Assembly (NCBI GenBank): GCA_903877945.1
Contig: CAIRFY010000601.1
Coordinates: forward strand, 1-5,873
Reading direction: 5' to 3'
DNA from: an uncultured Oscillochloris sp.
Lineage (GTDB): Bacteria; Chloroflexota; Chloroflexia; Chloroflexales; Chloroflexaceae
Length of the DNA stretch: 5,873 bases
Shown here: positions 1-4,953 of the stretch, one piece after another
Numbering within the stretch: position 1 is the stretch's first letter
Layout of the letters: each line of letters opens with the position of its first letter
Made by a program: the position numbers and the translations under genes
Notes under the pieces: generated by a model
Database searches by the model: none
What the model was told of the DNA's origin: nothing
The model's input: only the letters and a program-made list of their open reading frames with translations

Positions 1-200
1 CGTCTCCGCCAAGGCGATGCTCTCGCATCCTCGCGTCCTCGCGTCTCCGCCAAGGCGATGGGGCGAGGATGCGACGAGGCGATGCTCTCGCGTCCTCGCG
101 TCCTCGCGTCTCCGCCAAGGCGATGCTCTCGCATCCTCGCGTCCTCGCGTCTCCGCCAGGGCGATGCTCTCGCATCCTCGCGTCCTCGCGTCTCCGCCAA
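1..200. repeat. 41-bp GC-rich tandem repeat array
   Basis: Units start with CGTCTCCGCC at 1, 42, 107 and 148, and a partial fifth unit starts at 189. Units 1, 3 and 4 are 41 bp long. Unit 2 is 65 bp because it carries an extra GGCGAGGATGCGACGAGGCG-type segment at about 60-80, which is the same motif in the reverse sense. Each unit is itself built from TCCTCGCG/TCTCGCG sub-repeats. Several frames stay open through the array, giving Leu-Ala-Ser-Arg-rich translations, but these only reflect the periodic composition and I do not regard them as genes. The array probably continues left of the window. Confidence 0.93.
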
Positions 201-266
201 ACTGTCACGCTGTTCTGAACCATGTTTAAAACAAGGTTTCCTGTGCTAGGTTTCAGCGTGACAGTT
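200..266. repeat. Inverted repeat with 13-bp perfect arms
   Basis: AACTGTCACGCTG at 200-212 is the exact reverse complement of CAGCGTGACAGTT at 254-266, with 41 nt between the arms. The hairpin lies about 65 bp beyond the ppk1 stop codon. On the minus strand it is followed by only a short T run, so it is a weak terminator candidate and more likely a dispersed palindromic repeat. Its CTGTCACGCTG core recurs in the hairpin at 4796-4873. Confidence 0.8.
231..265 (+). repeat. GGTTTCAG-type dispersed repeat, left copy
   Basis: This 35-bp stretch matches 5690-5724 at about 30 of 35 positions, both copies on the plus strand. The core is CAAGGTTTC-N7-AGGTTTCAG. A degenerate inverted relative lies at 299-331. 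The right part overlaps the right arm of the hairpin at 200-266. Confidence 0.75.
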
Positions 267-298
267 CAGGCCAGAATTTGGTATCCTGATGCGCTCGA

Positions 299-331
299 CC
301 TGAAACCTGAAACCGCGAACCTGAAACCTTG
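299..331 (-). repeat. GGTTTCAG-type repeat, inverted degenerate copy abutting ppk1 stop
   Basis: The plus strand shows three CCTGAAAC-like units ending in CCTGAAACCTTG. Read on the minus strand this begins CAAGGTTTCAGG, like the copies at 231 and 5690. It starts immediately after the ppk1 stop codon, so the transcript would run straight into it. It can pair with the copy at 231-256. Confidence 0.65.
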
Positions 332-332
332 C

Positions 333-2441
333 CTACGCCGGTATCATCTTCTCGGGTATCTGGCTATCCACCCGTGGGCCGTTGTCTGGTATCAGGCGGA
401 TGTAGGTGCCGTCGGGCTGAAGGATATGGGCGCGCACATTGTCGTTCAGGTAGGTGCCCAGCAGCTTGTCGCGAACAAACGCGACCAGGGCCGGATCCTC
501 CAGCGGGTAGAGTTCCTCGACGCGCCGATCCAGGTTGCGATCCATAATGTCGGCGCTGCCGAGGTAGAGGACGGGCGTGCCGCCGTTGGCGAAGTAGTAG
601 ATCCGGCTGTGCTCCAAGAACGACCCAATAATGCTGCGCACCTGGATGCGCTCACTCAGGCCGGGCACGCCGGGGCGCAGCGAACACATCCCGCGCACGA
701 TCAGGTCGATCTGCACCCCGGCCTGCGACGCCTCGTAGAGCAAGTCAATGAACTGATGATCGACCAGGGCGTTCATCTTAAAGATAATCTGGCCATCGCC
801 ATGTTCGCGCTGGCGCTGGATCTCACGGCGGATCATGTCCATCAGGCGCTGGCGTAGCGTAATCGGGGCGACCAGCAGTGAGCGGTAGGTGGACTGACGA
901 CTGTAGGCGGTGAGGAAGTTGAACAGATCCACCACATCGGCGGCAATGTCGGGGCGGCAGGTGAACAGCCCAAGGTCGGTATAGACACGGGCGGTGCTGG
1001 CGTTGTAGTTGCCGGTGCCCATGTGAACGTAGCAGCGGATGCCGTCCTGCTCCTGGCGCACCACCATCGCCAGCTTGGCGTGGACTTTCAGCCCCAGCAG
1101 ACCGTAGACGACATGCACCCCAGTGCGCTCCATCGTCTTGGCCCAGATAATATTGTTCTCCTCATCAAAGCGGGCCTTCAGTTCCACCACCGCCGTCACC
1201 TGCTTGCCCTGCTCACGGGCGTGGATCAGCGCCTTCACGATGGGTGAGTTGCTGCCGACGCGATAGAGGGTCTGCTTGATCGCCAGCACATGCGGATCAT
1301 CGGCGGCAGCCTGGATGAAGTCGATCACCGGCGAGAAGGAGTGGTAGGGATGGTGCAACAGCACATCGCCCTGGCGAATAGTGTCGAAGATGTCGCCGCC
1401 GCCGCGCAGCACCGACGGCAGCGTCGGCATATGCGGCGGATCCTTGAGGTCGGGCCGGTCGATCTTGAGCAGGGCCATCAGATCGGCGATTCCGAGGGGG
1501 CCGCGCACCGTGTAGAGGTCACGCGGGCCGATCTTCAGGTTTGTCAGCAGCAGATTACTGATCCGCTCAGGCATCGCCTTATCAACGGTAATCCGCACCA
1601 CCTCGCCAAAGCGGCGCTGGCGCACGCCCTGCTCGATGCTGGAGAGCAGGTCGTCGGCCTCATCCTCCTCGATCTCCATATCGGCGTTGCGGGTGACGCG
1701 AAAGGGGGCCGACATCACCACCTCCATGCCGGGGAAGAGCATATCGAGGTGCGCGGCGATCACCTGCTCGATCCAGACAAAGCAGTGACGCCGCCCGATG
1801 GCATGTCCATTTGGCCCCTCACAGAGGTCGGGCGGCAGCGGGATCAGGCGCGGCAGCACCTCGGGCACCTTGACGCGGGCGAACAGCTCGCCCTTCTGCG
1901 GATCATGGATCATCACCGCAAGGTTCAGGCTCAGGTTCGAGATGAACGGGAAGGGCCGACTACTGTCGAAGGCGAGGGGCGTCAGCACCGGGAAGATCTG
2001 CTGGTGGAAGAACTCGGCCACCCAGATGCGCTGGGCGTTGCTCAGGTCGGCCATATTCAGCAGATGGATGCCCTGCTCAGACAGGCTTGGCAGCAAGTCG
2101 TTCAGCAGCAGCTCGCGCTCCTGCTCCATCAGCGGCAGCAGGGCCTTGCGGGCCGCCTTCAGTTGCTCCGTCGGCGTGAGCCCGTCGGGCGATTGCTTCT
2201 GCACGCCCGCGCTGATCTGCTGCAGGATGCCACTCACGCGAATCATAAAAAACTCATCGAAGTTCGACGCAAAGATCGCGAGGAACTTCACCCGCTCCAG
2301 GAGCGGGTTCGCCCGGTTCAGCGCCTCGCCAAAGACGCGGCGGTTAAACTCGATCCAGCTCAGTTCACGGTTCAGGTAGGAGGGCGCCACAGGAACCTGC
2401 GCCTCAGCCACCTCGATCTGCGTTAGCGCCTGCACGCTCAT
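333..2441 (-). CDS. ppk1: Polyphosphate kinase 1
   Basis: PPK1 reversibly transfers the gamma phosphate of ATP to a growing polyphosphate chain through a phosphohistidine; it is cytoplasmic or membrane-associated. The 702-residue product has normal family length and four-domain order: N-terminal domain with YLNRELSWIEFNRRV at 22-36, head domain at about 130-315, and two C-terminal catalytic domains. Visible catalytic motifs are LYRVGSNSP (392-400), KVHAK with the expected phosphohistidine His454, GTGNYN (475-480), FLEHSR with the second conserved His611, and GSADIMDRNLDRRVE (628-642). The frame is open back to a GTG at 2510, but that GTG is inside the promoter -35 hexamer, and homology begins only near residue 22 of the shorter form. 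I therefore start at ATG 2441, although its ribosome-binding site is weak (AAGGG at 8 nt). No exopolyphosphatase or phosphate-transport gene is adjacent, and the gene appears monocistronic. Confidence 0.96.
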   Translation of the reverse strand: MSVQALTQIEVAEAQVPVAPSYLNRELSWIEFNRRVFGEALNRANPLLERVKFLAIFASNFDEFFMIRVSGILQQISAGVQKQSPDGLTPTEQLKAARKALLPLMEQERELLLNDLLPSLSEQGIHLLNMADLSNAQRIWVAEFFHQQIFPVLTPLAFDSSRPFPFISNLSLNLAVMIHDPQKGELFARVKVPEVLPRLIPLPPDLCEGPNGHAIGRRHCFVWIEQVIAAHLDMLFPGMEVVMSAPFRVTRNADMEIEEDEADDLLSSIEQGVRQRRFGEVVRITVDKAMPERISNLLLTNLKIGPRDLYTVRGPLGIADLMALLKIDRPDLKDPPHMPTLPSVLRGGGDIFDTIRQGDVLLHHPYHSFSPVIDFIQAAADDPHVLAIKQTLYRVGSNSPIVKALIHAREQGKQVTAVVELKARFDEENNIIWAKTMERTGVHVVYGLLGLKVHAKLAMVVRQEQDGIRCYVHMGTGNYNASTARVYTDLGLFTCRPDIAADVVDLFNFLTAYSRQSTYRSLLVAPITLRQRLMDMIRREIQRQREHGDGQIIFKMNALVDHQFIDLLYEASQAGVQIDLIVRGMCSLRPGVPGLSERIQVRSIIGSFLEHSRIYYFANGGTPVLYLGSADIMDRNLDRRVEELYPLEDPALVAFVRDKLLGTYLNDNVRAHILQPDGTYIRLIPDNGPRVDSQIPEKMIPA

Positions 2442-2486
2442 GCGGGGTGCCCTTATATACTTTTTGTTGTAACAGTGATGCTTGGT

Positions 2487-2515
2487 AGTATATCTACCTG
2501 ACCGGGCCACGTCAA
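2487..2515 (-). promoter_or_regulatory. Near-consensus sigma70-type promoter for ppk1
   Basis: Read on the minus strand: TTGACG (2515-2510), a 17-nt spacer, then TATACT (2492-2487). Each hexamer matches the housekeeping consensus at five of six positions and the spacing is ideal. Transcription should begin near 2480, giving a leader of about 40 nt before the ATG at 2441. The leader is AT-rich, unlike its surroundings. Confidence 0.75.
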
Positions 2516-2531
2516 CGGATCTCTTCGATTC

Positions 2532-2654
2532 ATCCAGGGCTGATGCAAAGTCACCCGCCGGCCCTCACCCCCTAAACCCCTCTCCCTCACGGGGAGAGGG
2601 GGCTGGGGGGTGAGGGCTGCCCGACGATTACACGACTTTGCAACAACCCTGGAT
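2532..2654. repeat. MITE-like palindromic element, copy 1
   Basis: The outer arms 2532-2552 and 2634-2654 pair at 19 of 21 positions. Inside lie a CCCTCACCCCC/GGGGGTGAGGG stem and a perfect 10-bp inner stem, CCCCTCTCCC (2577-2586) with GGGAGAGGGG (2592-2601) around a 5-nt loop. Its reverse complement aligns along its whole length with the element at 3876-4061, so this is a dispersed family and not just a local hairpin. The last base of the right arm is the first base of the yraN stop codon. The element could terminate the HNH-yraN transcript, though no long T run follows it. There is no open frame inside, so any movement would need a transposase supplied from elsewhere. Confidence 0.85.
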
Positions 2655-3025
2655 CATCCTTCAACCGCGTTGACGATATGTTCAAGGCGAGCGATCCGTC
2701 CGGCACGGTCAATGTCGATGGCGATCAGATCGATCCGGCAAGGTGTGTGGGCATGTAGTTTCGCCTCGACCATGTAGGCGTCGGCGAGATCACGTAGGCG
2801 TCGGAGCTTCGCGGGCGAGAGACTCTCCTCAGGGGGCACCGGGCCACCGGCGCGGCGGGTGCGTACCTCGACAAAAACAATCTGGTCGCCCTGGTGGACG
2901 ACCAGATCGATCTCACCGATGCGGCAGCGCCAGTTGCTCACCAGGATCGTGTAGCCTGCGCGAACTAGGTGAGATCGGGCGGCGGACTCGCCGAAGTTTC
3001 CCAGATCGCGCCTAGTTGAAGGCAT
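2654..3025 (-). CDS. yraN: YraN / UPF0102 family protein, predicted nuclease fold
   Basis: The 123-residue product matches the usual length of this widespread family, whose fold resembles PD-(D/E)XK and Holliday-junction-resolvase-type nucleases; its cellular role is unsettled. The conserved pattern is complete: LGNFGE (8-13, Glu13), GYTIL (24-28), NWRCRIGEIDL (31-41) and VFVEVRTR (50-57, Glu53). The family's usual EVKxR appears here as EVRTR, a conservative change. I choose ATG 3025 because homology starts directly after it; an in-frame ATG at 3040 and upstream codons are also open. The start lies inside the end of the HNH gene, with a 14-bp overlap and no clear ribosome-binding site, which points to translational coupling. 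The stop codon abuts a palindromic element. Confidence 0.9.
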   Translation of the reverse strand: MPSTRRDLGNFGESAARSHLVRAGYTILVSNWRCRIGEIDLVVHQGDQIVFVEVRTRRAGGPVPPEESLSPAKLRRLRDLADAYMVEAKLHAHTPCRIDLIAIDIDRAGRIARLEHIVNAVEG

Positions 3026-3515
3026 ATTTACGCCAAACATCGTGATGCTCGATCTCGCCAAGCAGCGCGAAGGCTAGGTACTGCGGTTGACGGGGGGTGG
3101 AGAGCAGCAGCATATTCGCCTGATCGGGGGTGCGCCCGCCCTTGCGGTGATTACACTCGCGGCAGGCCGTCACCACATTCTCCCACGTCGTAGTTCCACC
3201 CTGCGAACGCGGCACCACATGATCCATCGTCAGATGGACGCGACCGGGCTGCGTACCGCAGTACTGGCATGTCTCGCGGTCGCGGGCGAAAATGCCACGG
3301 CGTGAACACGGCAGCTTCAGGCGGCGCGGAATACGGATGTAGCGCACCAGGCGAATCACAAGGGGCACATCGAAGGAGATCTGGCGGGCGCGAAGCTGCT
3401 GCTGGGCCGCCTCGATCAGCTCGGCCTTCTCCTGCAGCAGCAGGACAATGGCGCGGCGCACCGAAATAAGCTGCAGTGGCTCGTAGCTAGCGTTGAGGAC
3501 GAGGACTCGCTGCAA
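3012..3515 (-). CDS. HNH endonuclease family protein
   Basis: The 167-residue product belongs to the HNH nuclease superfamily, small metal-dependent DNA-cleaving domains. From the chosen start, the N-terminal part reads QRVLVLNASYEPLQLISVRRA, an opening common to bacterial HNH proteins of this type. The nuclease core follows: CQYC (83-86), MDHV with Asp98-His99, EN with Asn113, CREC (118-121) and NHRKGG with His123. The two CxxC pairs should bind structural zinc, and all catalytic positions are present. No ATG fits the homology. TTG at 3515 is preceded at 8 nt by AAAGGGGG, a good ribosome-binding site, so I prefer it; a GTG at 3524 is the alternative. It heads a two-gene unit with yraN. It is not next to a methylase, integrase or phage gene, so a restriction or phage role is not supported by context. 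Confidence 0.88.
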   Translation of the reverse strand: MQRVLVLNASYEPLQLISVRRAIVLLLQEKAELIEAAQQQLRARQISFDVPLVIRLVRYIRIPRRLKLPCSRRGIFARDRETCQYCGTQPGRVHLTMDHVVPRSQGGTTTWENVVTACRECNHRKGGRTPDQANMLLLSTPRQPQYLAFALLGEIEHHDVWRKYAFN

Positions 3516-3540
3516 GACGCCCACCCCCTTTAGGAACCAC

Positions 3541-3556
3541 TTGTTATGGTTAACAA
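3541..3556. promoter_or_regulatory. 16-bp palindrome, candidate operator or leader hairpin
   Basis: TTGTTATGGTTAACAA consists of perfect 6-bp arms (TTGTTA/TAACAA) around TGGT. It is AT-rich in GC-rich surroundings and ends 26 nt upstream of the HNH TTG start. It could be a repressor-binding site or a small RNA hairpin; no family of regulator can be assigned from the sequence alone. Confidence 0.4.
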
Positions 3557-3557
3557 A

Positions 3558-3598
3558 GGCTCTCTGCGCGGGGTAGGGTTGTTCCCGCCTAGAGAGCC
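3558..3598 (-). terminator. Two-tier hairpin followed by TTTGTT upstream of HNH gene
   Basis: GGCTCTCT (3558-3565) pairs with AGAGAGCC (3591-3598). After a symmetric 2x2 internal loop, GCGGG (3568-3572) pairs with CCCGC (3584-3588) around an 11-nt loop. On the minus strand the stem is followed at once by TTTGTTAACC. It resembles an intrinsic terminator or attenuator placed in the leader of the HNH-yraN unit, but the T run is short and interrupted. Confidence 0.45.
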
Positions 3599-3875
3599 AA
3601 GACGCTGGCACGGCTCGCGGAGGAGACAGCGAGGATCGCACGCATCACCGCGTTCCGCGCACAGCCGCTACGGTCTGCGGTGAAGGCGCGGTACGCGACA
3701 AAGGCGGCGCAGCACACGGGTGCGCTCGCCGCTCGTCGGTACGACCCTGAGATATGACGATCACCACTGCTCATGCCCGCCCCAGTGTTACGCCTCGCCA
3801 CGGGCGTAGGAAGGATTTCTGTCAAAATATGTACGTAGGGTATCACGCCTTGTTGGGAGTTGTCAACTTGCGTCA
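3599..3875. other. Gene-free GC-rich stretch, possible leader or RNA
   Basis: With its neighbours this forms the 623-bp gap between the HNH gene and the ANTAR regulator. Frames are open on both strands for 50-95 codons (minus 3589-3876; plus 3593-3757), but neither has a convincing start site or recognisable protein. Structure is dense: GCGGCG (3704-3709) with CGCCGC (3727-3732) enclosing GCAC/GTGC, and CACCGC (3646-3651) with GCGGTG (3677-3682). I looked for RNase P, tmRNA, SRP and 6S signatures and recognised none. Confidence 0.4.
3838..3866 (-). promoter_or_regulatory. Weak candidate promoter for the HNH-yraN unit
   Basis: On the minus strand there is a perfect TTGACA (3866-3861), but 17 nt later only ATACCC (3843-3838), a poor -10. 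If used, the transcript would have a leader of about 315 nt before the HNH start, crossing the hairpins at 3704-3732 and 3558-3598. Confidence 0.28.
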
Positions 3876-4061
3876 TGTCGGCGATAGGGTTACGTCAAAG
3901 TCGTGTGATCGCCGCTCAGCCCTCACCCCCCAGCCCCCTCTCCCTGAACGGGAGAGGGGGAGTCGGAGGCATCCTGCTGCGGAATCTCCCCTCTCCCCGT
4001 GAGGGAGAGGGGCAGGGGGTGAGGGTCGGCGGGCAACTTTGACGTAGCCCTGTGTCGGCGA
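3876..4061. repeat. MITE-like palindromic element, copy 2, with doubled inner hairpin
   Basis: The terminal arms AGGGTTACGTCAAAGT (3886-3901) and ACTTTGACGTAGCCCT (4036-4051) pair at 15 of 16 positions. Within are two perfect inner hairpins: an 11-bp stem (3934-3944 with 3950-3960) and a 10-bp stem (3988-3997 with 4003-4012), 27 nt apart, enclosed by a CCCTCACCCCC/GGGGGTGAGGG stem. The reverse complement of copy 1 aligns with both halves, but copy 2 carries about 50 bp more in its centre. The 9-bp direct repeat TGTCGGCGA flanks it (3876-3884 and 4053-4061), resembling a target-site duplication. It has no coding capacity. Confidence 0.85.
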
Positions 4062-4080
4062 GGCGACCCCTGTGGAAATA

Positions 4081-4089
4081 TGGTATTAT
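4081..4089 (+). promoter_or_regulatory. Extended -10 promoter for the ANTAR regulator
   Basis: TGG immediately precedes TATTAT (4084-4089), which is one base from the -10 consensus. No good -35 lies at 16-18 nt, as is usual for extended -10 promoters. Transcription would start near 4096, about 43 nt before the ATG at 4139. The palindromic element copy 2 ends roughly 20 bp upstream. Confidence 0.5.
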
Positions 4090-4119
4090 CCATTACAAAT
4101 GGCCGCTATCCGCGTCCTA

Positions 4120-4132
4120 GTTCCGAGGGAAC
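4120..4132 (+). promoter_or_regulatory. Ribosome-binding site inside a 5+3+5 hairpin
   Basis: GTTCC-GAG-GGAAC is a perfect 5-bp inverted repeat with a 3-nt loop. The Shine-Dalgarno sequence GAGGGA (4125-4130), 8 nt before the ATG at 4139, occupies the loop and the right arm. The small hairpin could partly hide the site. It does not have the hexaloops that ANTAR proteins bind, so autoregulation is not implied. Confidence 0.5.
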
Positions 4133-4138
4133 GAAATC

Positions 4139-4723
4139 ATGGCTGCCATCAGAATTCTGATCGCCGAGGATAATGACCTTGTCTCCCTCACTCTTGAGGA
4201 GCAACTGAGGGGACTTGGCTATGATGTGATCGGGATCGCTCGTACTGGTGCCGAGGCGATCACGCTGGCAAATCGGCTAAAACCCGATCTGATCATGATG
4301 GATATTCGCATGCCCGAGATGGAGGGCACCGAGGCGGCCGCCCGCATCCGCGACCAGATGCCGGTGCCGATCATTATGCTCACCGCCTACGCCGATAAGG
4401 ATACCGTGCGCAAGGCTGAGGCGGCCGGTGCCCTGGCCTACCTCGTCAAGCCGGTGAATGAGGTGGAACTGCCCCCGGCCATCAATATCGCGATAGCCCG
4501 CTTCCGCGAGATCCAGAGCCTGCGCTCCCATGTGAATGAGTTGGAGGACTCGCTAGAGGCGCGTAAGCTGATCGAGCGCGCCAAGGGTATCTTGATGCAG
4601 CGCCTCGGCCTTAACGAGCGCGATGCCTACGAGCGGCTGCGCCAGCGCGCCCGCGATAAGCGTGCAAAGATGAAGGACATCGCCCAGGCGATCATTGAGG
4701 CTGAGGAGTTGCTGGGCTCTTAG
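4139..4723 (+). CDS. Response regulator with ANTAR RNA-binding output domain
   Basis: The 194-residue protein joins a receiver domain (about 4-122) to an ANTAR domain (about 139-192). Receiver landmarks are the acidic pair Glu10-Asp11, phosphoacceptor Asp55 in MMDIRMP, Thr82 in MLTAY, and Lys104 in the VKPV motif. The C-terminal part shows the family pattern RKLIERAKGILM (142-153), then LNERDAYERLRQ and a final DIAQAI. ANTAR proteins bind paired stem-loops in nascent RNA and prevent termination; phosphorylation usually promotes dimerisation. The family also includes AmiR/NasR-type proteins, but with a standard receiver this is closest to the stand-alone receiver-ANTAR type. Asp55 and the lysine are intact, so two-component control is expected, yet no histidine kinase gene is in the window. 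The start is fixed by GAGGGA at 8 nt and by homology beginning at residue 4. Targets cannot be named from this sequence. Confidence 0.95.
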   Translation: MAAIRILIAEDNDLVSLTLEEQLRGLGYDVIGIARTGAEAITLANRLKPDLIMMDIRMPEMEGTEAAARIRDQMPVPIIMLTAYADKDTVRKAEAAGALAYLVKPVNEVELPPAINIAIARFREIQSLRSHVNELEDSLEARKLIERAKGILMQRLGLNERDAYERLRQRARDKRAKMKDIAQAIIEAEELLGS

Positions 4724-4725
4724 GT

Positions 4726-4758
4726 GATTGTGGATTTTTGATTGTGGATTGTGGATTG
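4726..4758 (+). repeat. AT-rich GTGGATT short repeats after the ANTAR gene
   Basis: GATTGTGGATT occurs at 4726-4736 and 4740-4750, followed by another GTGGATTG at 4751-4758. The stretch is strikingly AT-rich compared with the flanks and begins two bases after the stop codon. The function is unknown. Confidence 0.7.
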
Positions 4759-4795
4759 CAGGGACGTGGAATTTTTTAATTGTTCCATTATGCGT

Positions 4796-4873
4796 GATCT
4801 GTCACACTGAGCGAAGCGAAGTGTCCCGGCATCCGTATCGCCCTCCGGGACGCTTCGCTCAGCGTGACAGATC
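4796..4873. repeat. Dispersed palindromic repeat of the TERSEVSRH type
   Basis: Arms 4796-4818 and 4851-4873 pair at 22 of 23 positions. TCCCGG (4824-4829) with CCGGGA (4845-4850) extends the stem after a 5-nt bulge (AAGTG). Translated, the left arm gives the HTERSEVSRH peptide often found in spurious intergenic predictions of many bacteria, so this is a common repeat family and not a gene. It lies 73 bp after the ANTAR gene and could stop transcription, but there is no T tract. Confidence 0.85.
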
Positions 4874-4939
4874 GCCGTCGCCGCGTTCCAGACATATTCG
4901 CTCGCGTCATACCAGTCAAGGATCTGCGGCTCGTGTGAT

Positions 4940-4952
4940 GCTGAGGATCAGC
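4940..4952 (+). promoter_or_regulatory. Ribosome-binding site inside a second 5+3+5 hairpin
   Basis: GCTGA-GGA-TCAGC is a perfect 5-bp inverted repeat with a 3-nt loop. It contains GAGGA (4943-4947), 6 nt before the ATG at 4954 of the broken small gene. The size and layout equal those of the site at 4120-4132. Confidence 0.4.
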
Positions 4953-4953
4953 G

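Noticed and set aside
1..200. CRISPR array
   Set aside because: Units are contiguous tandem copies with no unique spacers between them; the 8-bp array at 5725 is likewise spacer-free, and no cas gene is present.
17..249. Open frames through the 41-bp array
   Set aside because: Repetitive LASSRPRVSA-like peptides in several frames are a by-product of the tandem repeat.
222..857. 211-codon open frame on the plus strand across repeats and the ppk1 3' end
   Set aside because: Antisense to ppk1 and starting inside repeat DNA; no family features and no ribosome-binding site.
1290..2426. 378-codon open frame on the plus strand, opposite ppk1
   Set aside because: It lies wholly antisense to a confidently identified ppk1; its His-, Gln- and Arg-rich translation has no recognisable domain and reflects the GC-rich codon pattern of the other strand.
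3012..3641. Longer HNH protein starting at 3641
   Set aside because: The added 42 residues run through the two-tier hairpin and the 16-bp palindrome and show no homology, whereas TTG 3515 has a well-spaced ribosome-binding site.
3589..3876. 95-codon minus-strand frame upstream of the HNH gene, and the plus-strand frame 3593-3757
   Set aside because: Both strands are open together, as is common in GC-rich DNA. Neither product is recognisable, the plus frame has no start codon with a ribosome-binding site, and the minus frame starts within the candidate -35 region.
2532..4061. Composite transposon carrying HNH-yraN
   Set aside because: The inverted elements encode no transposase and YraN is usually a resident chromosomal gene, so bracketing alone does not establish a transposon; kept only as a hypothesis in the findings.
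4120..4132. ANTAR binding site in the regulator's own leader
   Set aside because: ANTAR targets are paired stems with hexanucleotide loops; this is a single stem with a 3-nt loop.
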